Assembly: GCA_012932295.1 (NCBI GenBank)
Contig: JAAONU010000002.1
Location: 17,459,388 to 17,523,387 of the forward strand
Reading direction: 5' to 3'
Origin: Cyclina sinensis
Taxonomy: Eukaryota; Mollusca; Bivalvia; Venerida; Veneridae
Length of the DNA stretch: 64,000 nucleotides
The position numbers were made by a program, and so were the translations under genes. The notes below the pieces were generated by a model. The model made no database searches. It was not told the origin of the DNA and worked only from the letters and a program-made list of their open reading frames with translations. Below, piece after piece: positions 38,401-49,926 of this stretch. Within the stretch, counting starts at the first letter, position 1; the number at the start of each line of letters is the position of its first letter.

Positions 38401-41400
38401 TCGATATTTGGTGTGTAGCTTTGTCTGGTGAACCTGTACCATTTTGCTTCAAATCATGACCCAAGGGTCAATATTGGGCAGGCTCTGAGAAAAATATGAA
38501 AATCTTCTCTAAAACGGCTTGACACTGAGCTTTGATGTTAGGTATCCTCAAGTAGACCTCTACCAAGGTTGTTCATAATTATGTCCCTGGGGTGAAAAGT
38601 AGCCCCACCTCTAGGGTCACTTGGTTTTGCATAACCTTAAAGCAAAAAAACTATATACTTACATGGAATGGATAGGTACTTTCCAGCCCTGCACGCCAGA
38701 CTCCACCAGATCCCCACCAAAAAATCTTTTTTTTTGGAGTGGGGTGGGGTTGCGAGGGGTGGGGGTTATGGGTAGGAACTTGGGCTTTTTTTATGCATGA
38801 GTACGCATTTCAAGCTCATTTCTGATAAATGAAACAGATGAGTGTAGATGCCATTCCGTGGTGCTTTTGTTTAAATGGATCTCTTACAGACTTCAAAGAA
38901 ATAGTGTAAATGCATTAAGACTTTGTTTAATGCTTCCTGTTTATAACTTGCTAAGTCAACAAAAATTGTATGCACTTTTGGCCACACCTATTCCTGAGAC
39001 TCATATCAGTTCTTTTCTCAGTTTTAGACAAAATAGGTTCCATATCAATCACGTATGTACAAAAAGATAAGCCACAAAGCTGTTTTTTTTTTTCAACAAA
39101 CCGGTTATCCAGTAACAAGCACCGTTTTCCTGTTTCTAAAATATGAAACCTGTCCCTATTTTATTTGCACAAATGTAAAAGTTTTATATGCTTTTTAGAG
39201 GGCACAATATTTTTTTGGGGTTCAGCATTTTGAAAGGTTTTGTTTTAAATAATTATTTCAGTCCTGCTGATTTACGAGGTATGGCAGGCCAGAGAAACAG
39301 TAAGGTACAGAGATACAGGGAACAGAAAGAATTAGAGAAAAAATTACATGACTTAAAGGATACAGTAGAACAAGATCATGTTGATGATGAAGTCAGGGTA
39401 GCTATTTCATAATTTGATATATTTGCTTGTAGATATTAGAAGTACATAAAAGTTTCGCTATTAAGACACAACTTTGAATATTTCAGAAAGATGCAAAAGT
39501 CAGCATCTGATAAGAACTGGAATTATAGATACCGGTAAAGAACATTAATGCCCACTGTAAGGACAGATTCACTAATAAATCAAGTTTTTTACTTGGCTTT
39601 TTAGCAAAACTTTGCTGTAGTCTAACAGGTCTGCTTAATCTGTGCTGTAAATTCTAGCAACAATCAGCTGGAAAAAAGGTCTTTATATTGAAAGTTCTGA
39701 AGTGAATACAGATATAGAGTTCAGTATGTGACTCCATTAAATTATCCCTTTTGTAATTAACTGACTACATTTCTTGAATCTAAAGGCACAGCTGATATCT
39801 AAGGTTGATTTATTTATCATGATACTATCATGAAGGTATATGTAATTCCTTTTCTTGCATGGCATTACTGATGTATCAAACATTGTTTTATTGTTTCAGA
39901 GAGATTATTACCTCACAATGTTGAAGAGATGGGTGAATATTTGTATAGATGAACTAGACAGTATTGAAGGTAAATATATAGCCTGAAGTCATGCTTTCTG
40001 GTTTCTCATAGTTTGATTACAGATTTTCTTGTGTTTTTAATCAGTTGATATATCTTTTGTAGGATTTTTTACATATATAGTCTTTTGGTACATGATTTAA
40101 TCCATTTGAATGGAGGAACAGTGGTTGAGGGACTAAAGCATACGACTTCTGAACCGGAAGCCCCTGGCTCGAATCCCATGAGGAGTGAGATTCCACATTG
40201 ACATTTTTTATTCCACACACTTAGTATGAATACTGGTTAGAAGCCATTGTGAATTATGACATTGATAAAGCTTGGAGGAAGAAGTGGCTAACAAAATGTG
40301 GTTTTGAACAGAATTATTTGGTAAGAAGATGGCACTACAGAGTGTTTTCTGTGATTTCTGTGCTCAGTAAACTACTGAAGACTAGTCTTAGTGAAAACAA
40401 GTTCTTGCAGCTTACATTAATTCTGCTAGATGACTGCTTCCTGGATACAGACCAGAACTTGTGTGGGGATACTAAGCAGCATCCCCTGGATCAGAAGTTA
40501 GGATTTCTATCTGTTTGACACCATTTAAGAAATAATAACCTATTTCTGCTGACAAACCTATAATGATTGTGGGTTTAACAAAGCTACTGTGTATCAGAAA
40601 GAGTTCTGAATAATAGTTTTTCCTTCATGAGGTGTTTGGTTTCATGTACTATTTCAGGAGAAATTCAAATTCTGGAAATGATGGCAAAGATGAAGAAAGA
40701 CAACTCAAAGCCAACACCAAAACCAGAGGAACATAAATCCACTGTGAGTTCATATTTCTGTGAAAAAAAATGTGGAAAATTAACTTCAGCATTTTTAAAG
40801 AAAAACAAAAATGAAAAAGATAGACTGCAATACAGTAGCAGCATGACGATTTGTTAATAATTTGTAACATATAATGTCTGTGCTTCCAGGCACAACGTTT
40901 ATACTTTCTTACATGTTTTTATTTGTTTCACATGATTTTTAAATAATTTTTGCCTTTTCTGTATAAGTTAATGTTAACATTGTTGGTTACTCTTATGAAA
41001 TATAAAGCATTTCATATTTCTTTGTCACAGCTGTGAACAAACATACTTGTTTGGAGTGGTGGACACAGGTTAATGCACTAGACTCCTGATTGGGAGGTTG
41101 CTGGTTTGAGTCCCATAAGGGCAGAGAGTCTACAGTGACTTTCCAAAATTCACATTTCCAGATTTAAACCCAGGAAGCTATCATTGAGCAGAATCAATAA
41201 AAGTTGCAAGAAATTGTTTCCTAACCAATGTAAAATAGAAATGTTAAAAATAAACGAATAGAACAGTTATGCTGCAAACACAGTATATACAGATAATGAA
41301 ACAATATTTTATTTCAGCCACTCCGTCCATTTATTATCACCAAAGATCTGATACAGAAGCAAGTGTATGGTCTTGGCTATCCCAGTATACCAACCATGAC

Positions 41401-43241
41401 AATAGAAGAGTTCTTTGACAAAAAAGTTGAGGAAGGAACCATGCATATACACAGGTGAGATAAGTTGGTTTAAATTCGTAATCAGTCTGTTAGAACAATG
41501 TGATTTGACCTTGTGTACACGGGTAGTAAAGGAAGTACATGCATATTTAATTCAAATACTCACAGTGTTAGATGTAAGGAAATTCTGAAAATGTCTGTGA
41601 AAATCTGAAAATGTAGATAATGAAATTCCGAAAATGTCTGTGAAAATCTGGAAATGTCAAGAACTATATTTTTTATTGTATATTGTTAGTTCTTAAAAAT
41701 TATTGAACCCATTTCAGATGCATTGGTCAGAAAGGCTATCAAAATTCTAATATCATCAAAAAAGAAATAAGCACATACAGATCTAGAGAAAAGAATTGAA
41801 ACAACAAAAATAACTATTAATGTGTTTGTGATATGTTTTACAGTGGCGGTCACAGTATGGAGGAGTGGGCAAAAGATCCCGATAAAGACAAACAAGAACA
41901 AGAAAAGGAAGAAAGGGAGAAAGAAGAAAGAATAGAGAAAGATGATCCAGAGGAACTGAAGAAAGCACGAGATTGGGATGAATACAAGGATGGTCAGTTA
42001 TGTCTGTTGTATTTGTAATTCATTTAAGAGCATGGTATTAATTATATGCAAAAACAATACATCTTAAACAGAATAAATAAATAAGTCCTTCATTGTTTGC
42101 AACAGAGGATTTGTTTGAAATGTTGGTCATAAGGGAAAGAATAGAAACATTTGAATTGTTTACAAATAATAAGCACAGCAGCATAAACTGCTTGATAATT
42201 GTGAGTATTTTTGCTTCTTTTATGGCGGGAGCAACATGAAAACAATTACTACAACTAACTAGTTTTGCCACACTATCAAAAAAGATCTTATTAACAGAGT
42301 AATCGTATTCATATATATTTTGGCTTGCTTGTTCAGAAAATCTCCTGAGCAGTGTCACTTGTACGACGAAAGAACCTCAACTTTACATACACAAGTATTA
42401 ATAGACCTACAATCCTATGTAAAAATCGGACTTATTAATTTGACGGCAGAGTATGAACTGATGAACTGACACTTGATCAGTGAGAGGTTAAGGTGGTTTA
42501 ATTAGTCTTCACAGCTTGACAGCAGATGTGAGACTAGAAGTTTACACACATTCAGATATTCCTGGCACGCTGTAGTCCACACATCTTTTGTAAACAGTTA
42601 TTATAGTTACTTTCAAAATATAATCAGTTCTGTGAATTGTTTTTCTTTTCAGAGTAGCTTAAAAAGTGATTATCATAATTGAATTATTTCACATTTAAGT
42701 AACTTAGTACCTTAAACAACCTAGTTCCAATATACAAAATGTCAGTACCACATGAACTTGTAATATGTACCTTTGCCATTCGGTCATTAAATGGCTTCCA
42801 CCCAGATCTACAGTCTAGTGTATATGTAGGGATTTCATTACTGGTTTCAGCAAACTCTACAAATAAATACTTATTCAACCGTAACATTCGTTGTGCTTCA
42901 TAACCTAATGTATAAGTCTGGCTGCACACCTTCAGTTGTCCCGTTCCATACACTTAAATAATGTGTCTTAAAAAATTAATGTAAAATCTGACCAATCAAT
43001 CTAAATGCCCAGATCGCCACTTTTAATCATTTGTCTGTTTGGCAGTCTCAAGTTTAAGTTTTGCAACTAAGAAGCAAGTTGACTAATCATATGTGTGATT
43101 GGAATGTGGGGCGTAAACTTTCTGTTTGTACCATCTCTGAAATGATAATATTTGAAGTGAGAAAAGTAAGATCACTGATTTTTTTTCATTCTGTTTCCAG
43201 ATCACAGAAGAGGCTGGGGTAACAGAAAGAACAGACATTGA
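35458..43241 (+). CDS. IGBP1: IGBP1 / alpha4 / TAP42, PP2A-family catalytic subunit chaperone
   Basis: A complete ten-exon model: 35458-35571, 37169-37281, 37763-37847, 38097-38227, 39262-39397, 39900-39969, 40658-40743, 41318-41454, 41844-41992 and 43201-43241 (TGA). It encodes 353 aa (human 339), with every junction in phase. The N-terminal helical domain includes YLLLPALMGYFLMKN and MAGQRNSKVQRYREQKELE. RDYYLTMLKRWVNICIDELD matches the human REYYLLHLQRWIDISLEEIE helix. The C-terminus has RPFIITKDLIQKQVYGLGYP, an acidic/lysine-rich segment, and RDWDEYKDDHRRGWGNRKN. The family binds and stabilises PP2A, PP4 and PP6 catalytic subunits in the cytosol and links them to TOR signalling. Intron 3 holds a partial copy of exon 6, and exons 9-10 are duplicated downstream. 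Confidence 0.96.
36498..36745 (+). mobile_element. Internally deleted LTR retrotransposon remnant (Gypsy-like)
   Basis: A direct repeat beginning TGTAGCAGAGGTA and including TATCAGCTAGCTTTTATGGC occurs at 36498-36560 and 36684-36742. The first copy is followed by TGGCGCCCAACG, a typical tRNA primer-binding site. The second is preceded by CGAGGACGAATTCTTAGAAG and GAGAGGGTGA, resembling the end of Gypsy pol plus a polypurine tract. This reads as partial LTR, PBS, a deletion of nearly the whole interior, PPT, partial LTR. It lies in IGBP1 intron 1. Confidence 0.6.
36741..36806 (+). repeat. tRNA-like segment, possible SINE head
   Basis: GTGGTAGAGTGTCTGG and GAGTTCAAACCC lie about 35 bp apart and resemble pol III A and B boxes. 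No intact tRNA fold. Confidence 0.35.
37875..38052 (+). pseudogene. IGBP1: Duplicated intron 5/exon 6 block of IGBP1 inside intron 3
   Basis: 178 bp almost identical to 39783-39959: the 3' end of intron 5, its TTTCAG acceptor and the first 60 bp of exon 6 (from 37993). TGG is TGT here, so Trp becomes Cys. The copy has no donor. Reading on in frame, it meets exon 4 in the wrong frame, so inclusion would break the protein. It is a pseudo-exon that may compete for splicing. Confidence 0.9.
40117..40200 (+). repeat. tRNA-derived SINE head in IGBP1 intron 6
   Basis: TGGTTGAGGGAC (A box) and GGCTCGAATCCC (near-perfect B box) with tRNA-like spacing. Confidence 0.5.
41058..41170 (+). repeat. tRNA-like SINE head in IGBP1 intron 7
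   Basis: CAGGTTAATGCACTAGACTC and a B-box-like GGTTTGAGTCCC; the downstream CCAGGAAGCTATCATTGAGC resembles text near 31705, a likely shared SINE body. Confidence 0.4.
42130..42960 (-). other. Protein-like antisense segments in IGBP1 intron 9
   Basis: On -, three stretches read like protein: EAQRMLRLNKYLFVEFAETS with a following GTACAT donor-like site (42945-42750), TKDVWTTACQEYLNVCKLLV (about 42600-42510), and FFDSVAKLVSCSNCFHVAPA (about 42300-42200). Counterparts in units B and C carry frameshifts or mostly amino-acid-changing substitutions. I cannot join the segments in phase. They may be a relic of an unidentified gene or chance. Confidence 0.25.
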
Positions 43242-43360
43242 TGAATTCACAACATTAAATTATAATGTGAAAATCAACTGTGTATTAACTGTGATAGTTA
43301 TGTATAAAAAGTGCTGTCCTGGTTTGACAATAGTTTGAATGAAATCCTTCATTTATGGGG

Positions 43361-43366
43361 AATAAA
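43361..43366 (+). terminator. IGBP1: IGBP1 polyadenylation signal AATAAA
   Basis: 120 bp after the IGBP1 stop. It is also present in unit B (51472-51477). Unit C has AATATG at the equivalent place. Confidence 0.6.
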
Positions 43367-43626
43367 AATTTGTGATGTTTCATAAATTTACAGAATAGAA
43401 TTTTCTAAATCTTTTTTAGAAATAAGACCAGGTTGGTAATATTGATAAAGCTACAGTGTTGTGAGGCATTATTGATCGATTTTGATACGGCAAAGAAAGG
43501 CATAAAATCTTGATGTAAACTGATTAACGACCATGTTGGTATTATTTTATCTACATATTAGATATCTTGGAATGTTCAGGTACAATATAATGTGACATAG
43601 AACATCTTTTTGTTGTTGTTGTTATT

Positions 43627-45026
43627 ATACCCCCACCACAAAATGTGGGGGGGGTGCTATAATGGTTTCGCTTTGTCGCGTCCGTCGGTCGGTCGGTCCG
43701 TCCGTCCGTCTCCATTATTGTGTCCGCTCTATAAATCCTATACCAATTGAAGGATTTTCTTCAAACTTGGCTGAAATGTTCACCTCAACAAGGGAATGTG
43801 CAGAACCCATGTTGCCCATGTGTCAGCTCAAGGTCAAGGTCACAATTGAAGGTCAAATATCAAACAATCAAATATTAGACATTATGTCATGTCCGCTCTG
43901 AAAGTCCTACACTAATTGAAAGATTTTCTTTAATCTTGGCTCAAATGTTCACCTCAACAAGGGGATGTGCAGAACCCATGTTACCCTTTTGCCAGCTTAA
44001 GGTCAAGGTCACACTTGAAGATCAAAAATTGACTTAGAAAATATTCTTAAATTTTAACATGTATTTGAATATTTCTGAAACTAGAAAACGTATTTGCTTA
44101 AAACTTAAAATATATATGAAGTGTCACAATTAGGATATGCAGGTCAAGTTCCATAACTCTGTATTGCATTTTGACAAAGTTATGCACCTTTTTAAGTCTT
44201 CAAATTTACATACAATCAAATATGTCGTGTCTGCTCTATAAATCCTATACTAATGGAAGAAATTTCTTCAAACTTTACTCAAATGTTCAACTCAACAAAG
44301 TTATGTGCAGAACCCATGTTACCTTTGTGCCGGCTTAAGGTCAAGGTCACACTTGAAGGTCAAAATTGACTTAGAAAATGTTCTTAAATTTTAACATGTA
44401 CTTAAATATTTCTGAAACTAGCACAGGTATTTGCTTAAAACTTAAAAGATATATGAGGTATCACAAGTAAGATATGCAGGTCAAGTTTCATAACTCTGTA
44501 TTGCATTTTGACAAAGTTATGCCCCTTTTTAAGTCTTTTAATTTACTTACAATCAATACTAGACAATATGTCGTGTCCGCTCTATAAATTCTATACTAAT
44601 GGAAGAATTTTCTTCAAACTTGACTCAAATGTTCACCCCAACTGGGCAGTGTGCAGAACCCATCTTACCCTTGTGCCAGCTTAAGGTCAAGGCCACACTT
44701 GACGGTCAAAAATTGACTTAGAAAATGTTCTGAAATTTTAACATGTACTTGAATATTTCTAAAACTAGAACAAGTAAGCTCAGTATGCAAAGTTTTTCCA
44801 CTCTACATTGGGAAAATGAAAGGTTATTTGTAACTGTTTGAACATGATTTGACAATATATATTTATACTATTACCTGTACAATTTGTTTGTTTTTTTCAC
44901 CAGAGATAATTTCTTTTTATGTATATGTATTTGTGCCACTAAAGTTATTCCCTTAACCACCTTTCCATGTCGTCTTCTGTCAAGGACATTGGTGGGGGTA
45001 TGAATCGCATTCAGCGATAGTTCTAG
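43627..45026. mobile_element. Non-autonomous element private to unit A
   Basis: Units B and C read straight through this point, so the insertion is defined by empty sites. Inverted ATACCCCCACCA (43627-43638) and TGGTGGGGGTAT (44990-45001) lie near the ends. Past the right one come a TCGC/GCGA mini-hairpin and TTCTAG, a Helitron-like end. Inside are about three diverged copies of a ~350-bp unit with AGGTCAAGGTCACA and TCTATAAATCCTATACTAAT-like words. No coding sequence. Confidence 0.75.
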
Positions 45027-45869
45027 TTTTTAATGAGTTCTCATGAAATGGAAGAACAACTGGATTTGGGAAGGTAAAGGTGATCTCTTAACATATTGGA
45101 CTGAAATACAACAGTCGAGTAAATGACCTTGACCTTTTCATAGAGTCTTTCGGCTTTTGTGCAATAAGTGAAATAATAAATTGCATAAATTCAGCCCCTT
45201 AAGGTTCTTGGGGCAAGAATTTAAAATTATATTTCTGCAAAATGAATGGCACTGCATATTTCTGATAAGATTTCTAGTAGACACAAATGAGTAATTGAAG
45301 CCATATTATGTCTGTTGAGTGGACAGATTTTCATATATTGTGCCATTTATTAAATATTTGATCAGAAAGCAGTTTCGGTTTGTGTGTTATTTTCTATGAA
45401 ATAATTTTTAAGCAATAATGTTTCTTAATTTTCGATTTGACTACATATTTTCCAGAATCTACATTGAAAGTCATTAAACAAAAAAATACTGGTTCCGAAA
45501 TTACTGTGTACGTACAATTAGCCAGTTAAACTCGAAATGTAGGTTAAAAGTATAGGAAGCTATTTACCAGTTTGATGTTTGCTTTATTGTGAAATGGCCT
45601 GTATTTAAAGTTTTGAACATTCCAAGGCTACTTTTTCTGTTTTATTGGGTCTATTGAATTCAATCCTTTTTCGTCACATCGCTATTTGCACAAAGAACTT
45701 TCTTGCTGTTTTTTTGGTTTTATTGAAAACTTCTTCAGACCAATTTATGTAAATGAGCTAAACAGATTTTAGCCGTAAATGTTCAGCCATAAAAATATCA
45801 GTAATAAGAAACAACGTGTTTTAAGTCAGCATGTATTGTCTGTCATGTACAAGTGTAAAGGTGAAATAA

Positions 45870-47810
45870 TTATCCAAAATTAAATCCAGGTATTTGCTCA
45901 CAGGTTGAAGTGTTGTGTTCACAATACAGACCATTGCTACACAAAGCCGTCGGTGGATAAAATAGAACGTGCACAGGGTCTTCGTCCTTGTCTTCACAAA
46001 TGTCGCCCAGTTCTGAAAGTAACGTTTGCAACAAAAACTCCTAACAAGTGACTTGTCTTTTTTACATAAAACGTCTCGTTTTCAAAAGGCAAGAATCTGA
46101 TAGGCATATGCTTGAATGACGTCTCCTAATTCGTCGACATTCACTTTTTCTCTCGGTTAATTGATATTTCTATGAAGAACGTAGAATAGTAGTACTGCTC
46201 AAAATTTGATATGTGTCACTTAATTAACACTATTATTATATAGTCATTGATATAATACATGGAAATATTTTCGTCGCAGTATATAAATGTAAATGTTTTG
46301 TCATTTTCTGCTACATTGCATGGTGAGCATATGACATGGTATACCACAAAAATCAGTTGGTAAGATTAAGTGTACCACTATGTATATATGATGAGTTTAA
46401 AATTTTGTCTCGTTATTATGTACCTCTTTGATGGCAGCTGTTAGTAAACTTGGGCATGTACAAGTCGGAAGACATCTCGAAAATGTAGAAATGAATAGCT
46501 GTATGTCGAGCCTTGAAAGACATCCTCTTGGCCTACGGCATGATGTTATAGGAAAGACGTGGCAAGGTCACCAGACAAATTGAAATATTAGCATCGACAG
46601 AGAGGCAGTTAAACAAAGTATACAACCCAAGCCCATGACCGCTTTATTTTTGTTTTTGAGGCACGACGGATGTGTTTTAACAATGTCCCAACCTCAGAAA
46701 ACCCCGTTAAAGAAAATCGTGTCGGAAAACCAACACAAACGGCCAGGGATCGTCTGCATGATGCCTGGCTGAATGCTCGAATGCTAGCAATATGTAATTG
46801 ACCGTAACCATGTAACCTGGAGCTATTAGGACTAGACAACGGCACTCTTGTCTGATGAGTCCTGATTACAAATAGGTGGACGAGAGTCTGGAGAATGAGA
46901 AATGAATGATTTGTGTTCATCAATATAGCTTAGCATGATTGTTACGGTGGAGGTGCAGTTATTGTTAGAGCGAAGACCAGCTTCAAGGGAAGGACAAACC
47001 TGCATGTCATTCAGAACTGACCCTTTCAAGATGAAAGATAGTTAATGAAAATGCTTTTGTTCATCCTTGAAATATGTGCTTTAGACAAGGTTTCATTTTT
47101 TATGGACGACAGTGCACAAATGGTTCATTTCATTGATGTGTACTTTGAGACAGCATTCAACGTTTGCATGAACTGGCCTGTGCGATTCACGGACTCATTA
47201 CAGACGTGTATGTCTGAAACCTGACTCCAGAAGCCATATCAGCCCGACATATTCAACAAACAGCAATCAGGGAACTCAGACAATCACTTTTTGAGAACTT
47301 GGTATGAATTCCACATCACACGACCCGAGGGCTTACTTGCAGCATGGGCGGTCATATACATGCATGTTCTTTGCAGTCATTAGTTACGTAATTGGATTGT
47401 ATATTAGCAGTATAAAAGGTCTGATTTTAACCTCAAAAGATATTACATTCGTTTTGCTTCAGTGTTTTTTTTTATTTTCAATAATATTTATGTGAGACCC
47501 TTATCGAACTTTGACAATAGATCAAAAAGTCTAAGTTTGTTCCTGCGTAATTTAAAACGGTCCGTTTGTTACTGCATCAAAGACGGAGGCGTTATTATTT
47601 TATTGTGTTAATATACTTACCAAGGTAAGTAAAACATGCCAAACAACATCCACAATAACCACCTCCCATGCGCACCGTGCCTGTACAGTTTTCTGGATCT
47701 ACCGGTTCACACTTCACTGTATCACAGTGGGGAAATTGACATATCAACCCTCTTGTTACCATGACAGCTGTTGCTACTACAACTACCGCAACACATCCAT
47801 GAATTTTCAT
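45870..47810 (-). CDS. Single IGFBP-domain protein, copy 1 (SIBD/perlustrin-like)
   Basis: A complete two-exon gene on -: 47810-47621 and 46012-45870 (TAA), phase 1 junction, 110 aa. The signal peptide runs to about residue 21 (MKIHGCVAVVVVATAVMVTR). The mature part has 12 cysteines: four before GGYCGCCLACF, then DIC, ALC, and the closing CSNGLYCEHNTSTCEQ. It is one IGFBP N-terminal-like domain and nothing else, like molluscan perlustrin and arthropod/spider SIBD proteins, which are secreted and linked to insulin-like peptide binding, shell matrix or immunity. The intron cuts the domain after FTYL, the same phase and place as in the IGFBP-like gene at 6641. The 1.6-kb intron holds a Tc1-like relic on the other strand. 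Confidence 0.9.
46440..47350 (+). pseudogene. Decayed Tc1/mariner transposase in SIBD1 intron
   Basis: With frame changes and stops, + reads LLSDES near 46845, then FMDDSA near 47100 where Tc1 proteins have the HDNA motif, NWPVRF near 47175 in place of WPA.SPD, and HITRPEGLLAAW at the end. The order fits the catalytic half of a Tc1/IS630-type transposase. The same relic occurs in the other two SIBD introns. Confidence 0.7.
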
Positions 47811-48360
47811 GTTTGATACTTTAGAGTTATTTTATTTCAAATTTCCTTTTCGCTGTACATTTATTAATCAAAATTCACCTCATAATGTTGAAACAGATAA
47901 GACTTTTAGGAAGGTCAAGGTGAAGAACCAAAATACGTTAAACAGCTGAGTAATATTCTAAAATATACATGCGTGACAATAATTTATGATAACCTATTTA
48001 ATCAGAATTATTCGAATTATGCTTATGGGTTTGAACTTACATTTCGTATATCTTTAGATCAGGGTTTTCAACTAAATTGGTCTAGTATTTCTCTATTCTT
48101 AGATGTACCGTTGTTTTGCGTTTGTTCACGAAATGCACTCTGCCTTGTTTTGAATTAATGGGTTCAAGTCTCAAAGGGAGAGACAATGCTGATTAATAAT
48201 GATAATACTAGGAAAAAACATAAACGGAAAATGATCAATTCGGACTGATACAGCGTAACTGGAATGGCATTTAAAGCTTTATAGCAAAAAAAAATTGCTA
48301 ATTTTTCGATATTCGACAGTGCGTGAGCACCGCCATTTTTTGTTAAATTTACTAACTGAA

Positions 48361-48448
48361 TACAAATGCGTGTGACGTCAGATACGCACTTCCGGGGAAA
48401 ATCATCAGAAATTTAAGTAGAGTTATCTGACGTCACACGAATTTGTAC
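48361..48448. promoter_or_regulatory. Inverted repeat with two CRE palindromes
   Basis: GTGTGACGTCAGATA at 48370-48384 is inverted perfectly at 48424-48438, and the pairing extends imperfectly to about 24 bp. Each arm has TGACGTCA, the CREB/ATF consensus. ACTTCCGG (ETS-like) lies between. It could be a foldback element or a real promoter; see the exon-like frame just downstream. Confidence 0.5.
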
Positions 48449-48471
48449 ACTTGATAATTGATTTGACAAAA

Positions 48472-48550
48472 ATGGAGAGAATTGAATCTGTTGAACTTCT
48501 TACACTAAGATTTATTTCAAATAGAGAAAAAATGATTAAAAGAACGTATG

Positions 48551-48560
<10 letters not shown>
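48472..48560 (+). other. Possible first exon after the CRE block, unit A
   Basis: ATGGAGAGAATTGAATCTGT opens a frame MERIESVELLTLRFISNREK and beyond, about 30 bp after the inverted repeat. In unit B the same frame ends at a TTG/GTAAGT donor; here that place is replaced by (TA)n. I do not recognise the peptide. Confidence 0.25.

Positions 48561-48621
<61 letters not shown>
48554..48621. repeat. (TA)n microsatellite
   Basis: About 65 bp of pure TA, absent from the equivalent site in unit B (about 57345). Confidence 0.95.
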
Positions 48622-48624
<3 letters not shown>

Positions 48625-49104
48625 AATTGTATGTATAATATGATACAAACGCTCTGAAAAACTGTCTAAAAACAAGACAAAAAAACTGCCTTTTTTAAAT
48701 ATTTTGTTTATCATATATAAAAGTCAAGTGATTTTCATTCTCATCATAAATCTAAAATTAATTTTAGTATTTAACTGCATGAAAGTAAATTTAAAGTAAA
48801 AGATCACTATTGGATGCAAGTTTTACGTAGTTTTCACAAATGTTATAGATCAAAAGTAATTAATTCAATTTGTAAAATCACACCACGAAATTTTGTCTCA
48901 ACTTTAATAATGGATCATAAAAGGAATCGTTATATAATTGCTTTGTTTTGACAGATGTGCAGAAAATATAAGTGCCAGTATGCATAAAGCCCATAGCTAG
49001 TATGAGGCGTGATCTGATGATCTTTGACATTTCATTGGATTTTACGTTCTTTTCTGTTTCAAGTTTATACTATTAAAATTCTTTTAAAGGGATTATGAAA
49101 AAAC

Positions 49105-49200
49105 AGCAATGGATCAGTGCTCCAGTAGTAACGCGCTGAAATGGTAACCCAAGGGTCGCGAGATCCATCCCCCGCTCCTCTACTAACATTCCTAACTGAA
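49105..49200 (+). repeat. tRNA-like SINE head, unit A (also at 57820-57900)
   Basis: GGATCAGTGCTCCAGTAGTA and GTCGCGAGATCCATCCCCC have SINE-like A/B box spacing. The same sequence recurs in unit B with few changes, so it predates the duplication. Confidence 0.4.
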
Positions 49201-49394
49201 TTGTCTTTATGATGAGACATTAAACAGAGGTCCTATGTATCAGTGCTGAACACTGACAATGCAAAACAACCAGGGGTGTCTGTGGAAGAGGATGCTTTCT
49301 GTATCATGCACTATCCCCAACAACATAAAATAACTAATGGCGTAGGTCGAATGGGCAACAGTTCCGACGATTAATAAACTCAGATAAACAATAA

Positions 49395-49660
49395 ATGTCC
49401 CCAATTATCTCTTTCCCCGAGTGTCCAGATATTGAAAGAGAGACAATGGAGGAGCCTCTTTGTCCCCGAGTGTCTTGATATTGAAAATGAGACAACGGAG
49501 GAGCCTCTCTGTCCCCGAGTGTCCAACTATTGAAAGAGAGACCACGGAGGAGCCTCTCTGTCCGCGAATGTCCAGATATTGAAAGAGAGACAACGGAGGA
49601 GCCTCTCTGTCAGCGAATGTCCATATATTGGAAGAGAGACCACGGAGGAGCCTCTTTTAT
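49395..49660. repeat. 49-bp minisatellite at the A/B junction
   Basis: TCCCCGAGTGTCCAGATATT + GAAAGAGAGAC + GGAGGAGCCTCTCTG repeats every 49 bp (starts at 49414, 49463, 49512), 5-6 copies. The same array, longer, marks the B/C junction. Confidence 0.92.
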
Positions 49661-49926
49661 TTCCCTTTATAACCTGAAATTTTAATGCCATTTGAATTTT
49701 TTGGTATCACTTCCTATTTCAAATGCGGGATTCAACTGCGAAATGCATTCAGAAATTAGTGACTCAATCACCTTGAAAACAATTAAATTCATTTCAGAGG
49801 CATTGGTCAGATAGGCTACTAAAATTCCAATATCATAAAAAAAGAAACAAACACATACCAATCTGGAAGAAAGAAATGAAACAACAAAAATAACCATTCT
49901 TAATATGTTTGTGATATGTTTTACAG

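Larger units (their letters stand above)
41700..49660. repeat. Segmental duplication unit A
   Basis: The left unit of a tandem triplication. It contains IGBP1 exons 9-10, their 3' flank, SIBD copy 1, an inverted-repeat block with CRE sites, and a 49-bp minisatellite at the end. Homology with unit B starts near 41700/49780. Unit-specific features: insertion at 43627-45026, a long (TA)n, and a gap of about 150 bp near 46170. Confidence 0.9.

Noticed and set aside
36741..41170. Sequences with tRNA A and B boxes considered as tRNA genes
   Set aside because: No closing acceptor stem or full cloverleaf; better explained as SINE heads.
46609..46923. A 104-residue - strand frame, repeated at 55386-55676
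   Set aside because: It is antisense to the Tc1 relic; the sense motifs are on +.
48451..48714. Poly(IY) frames on both strands
   Set aside because: Products of (TA)n; only the short N-terminal part before the repeat is considered as a possible exon.
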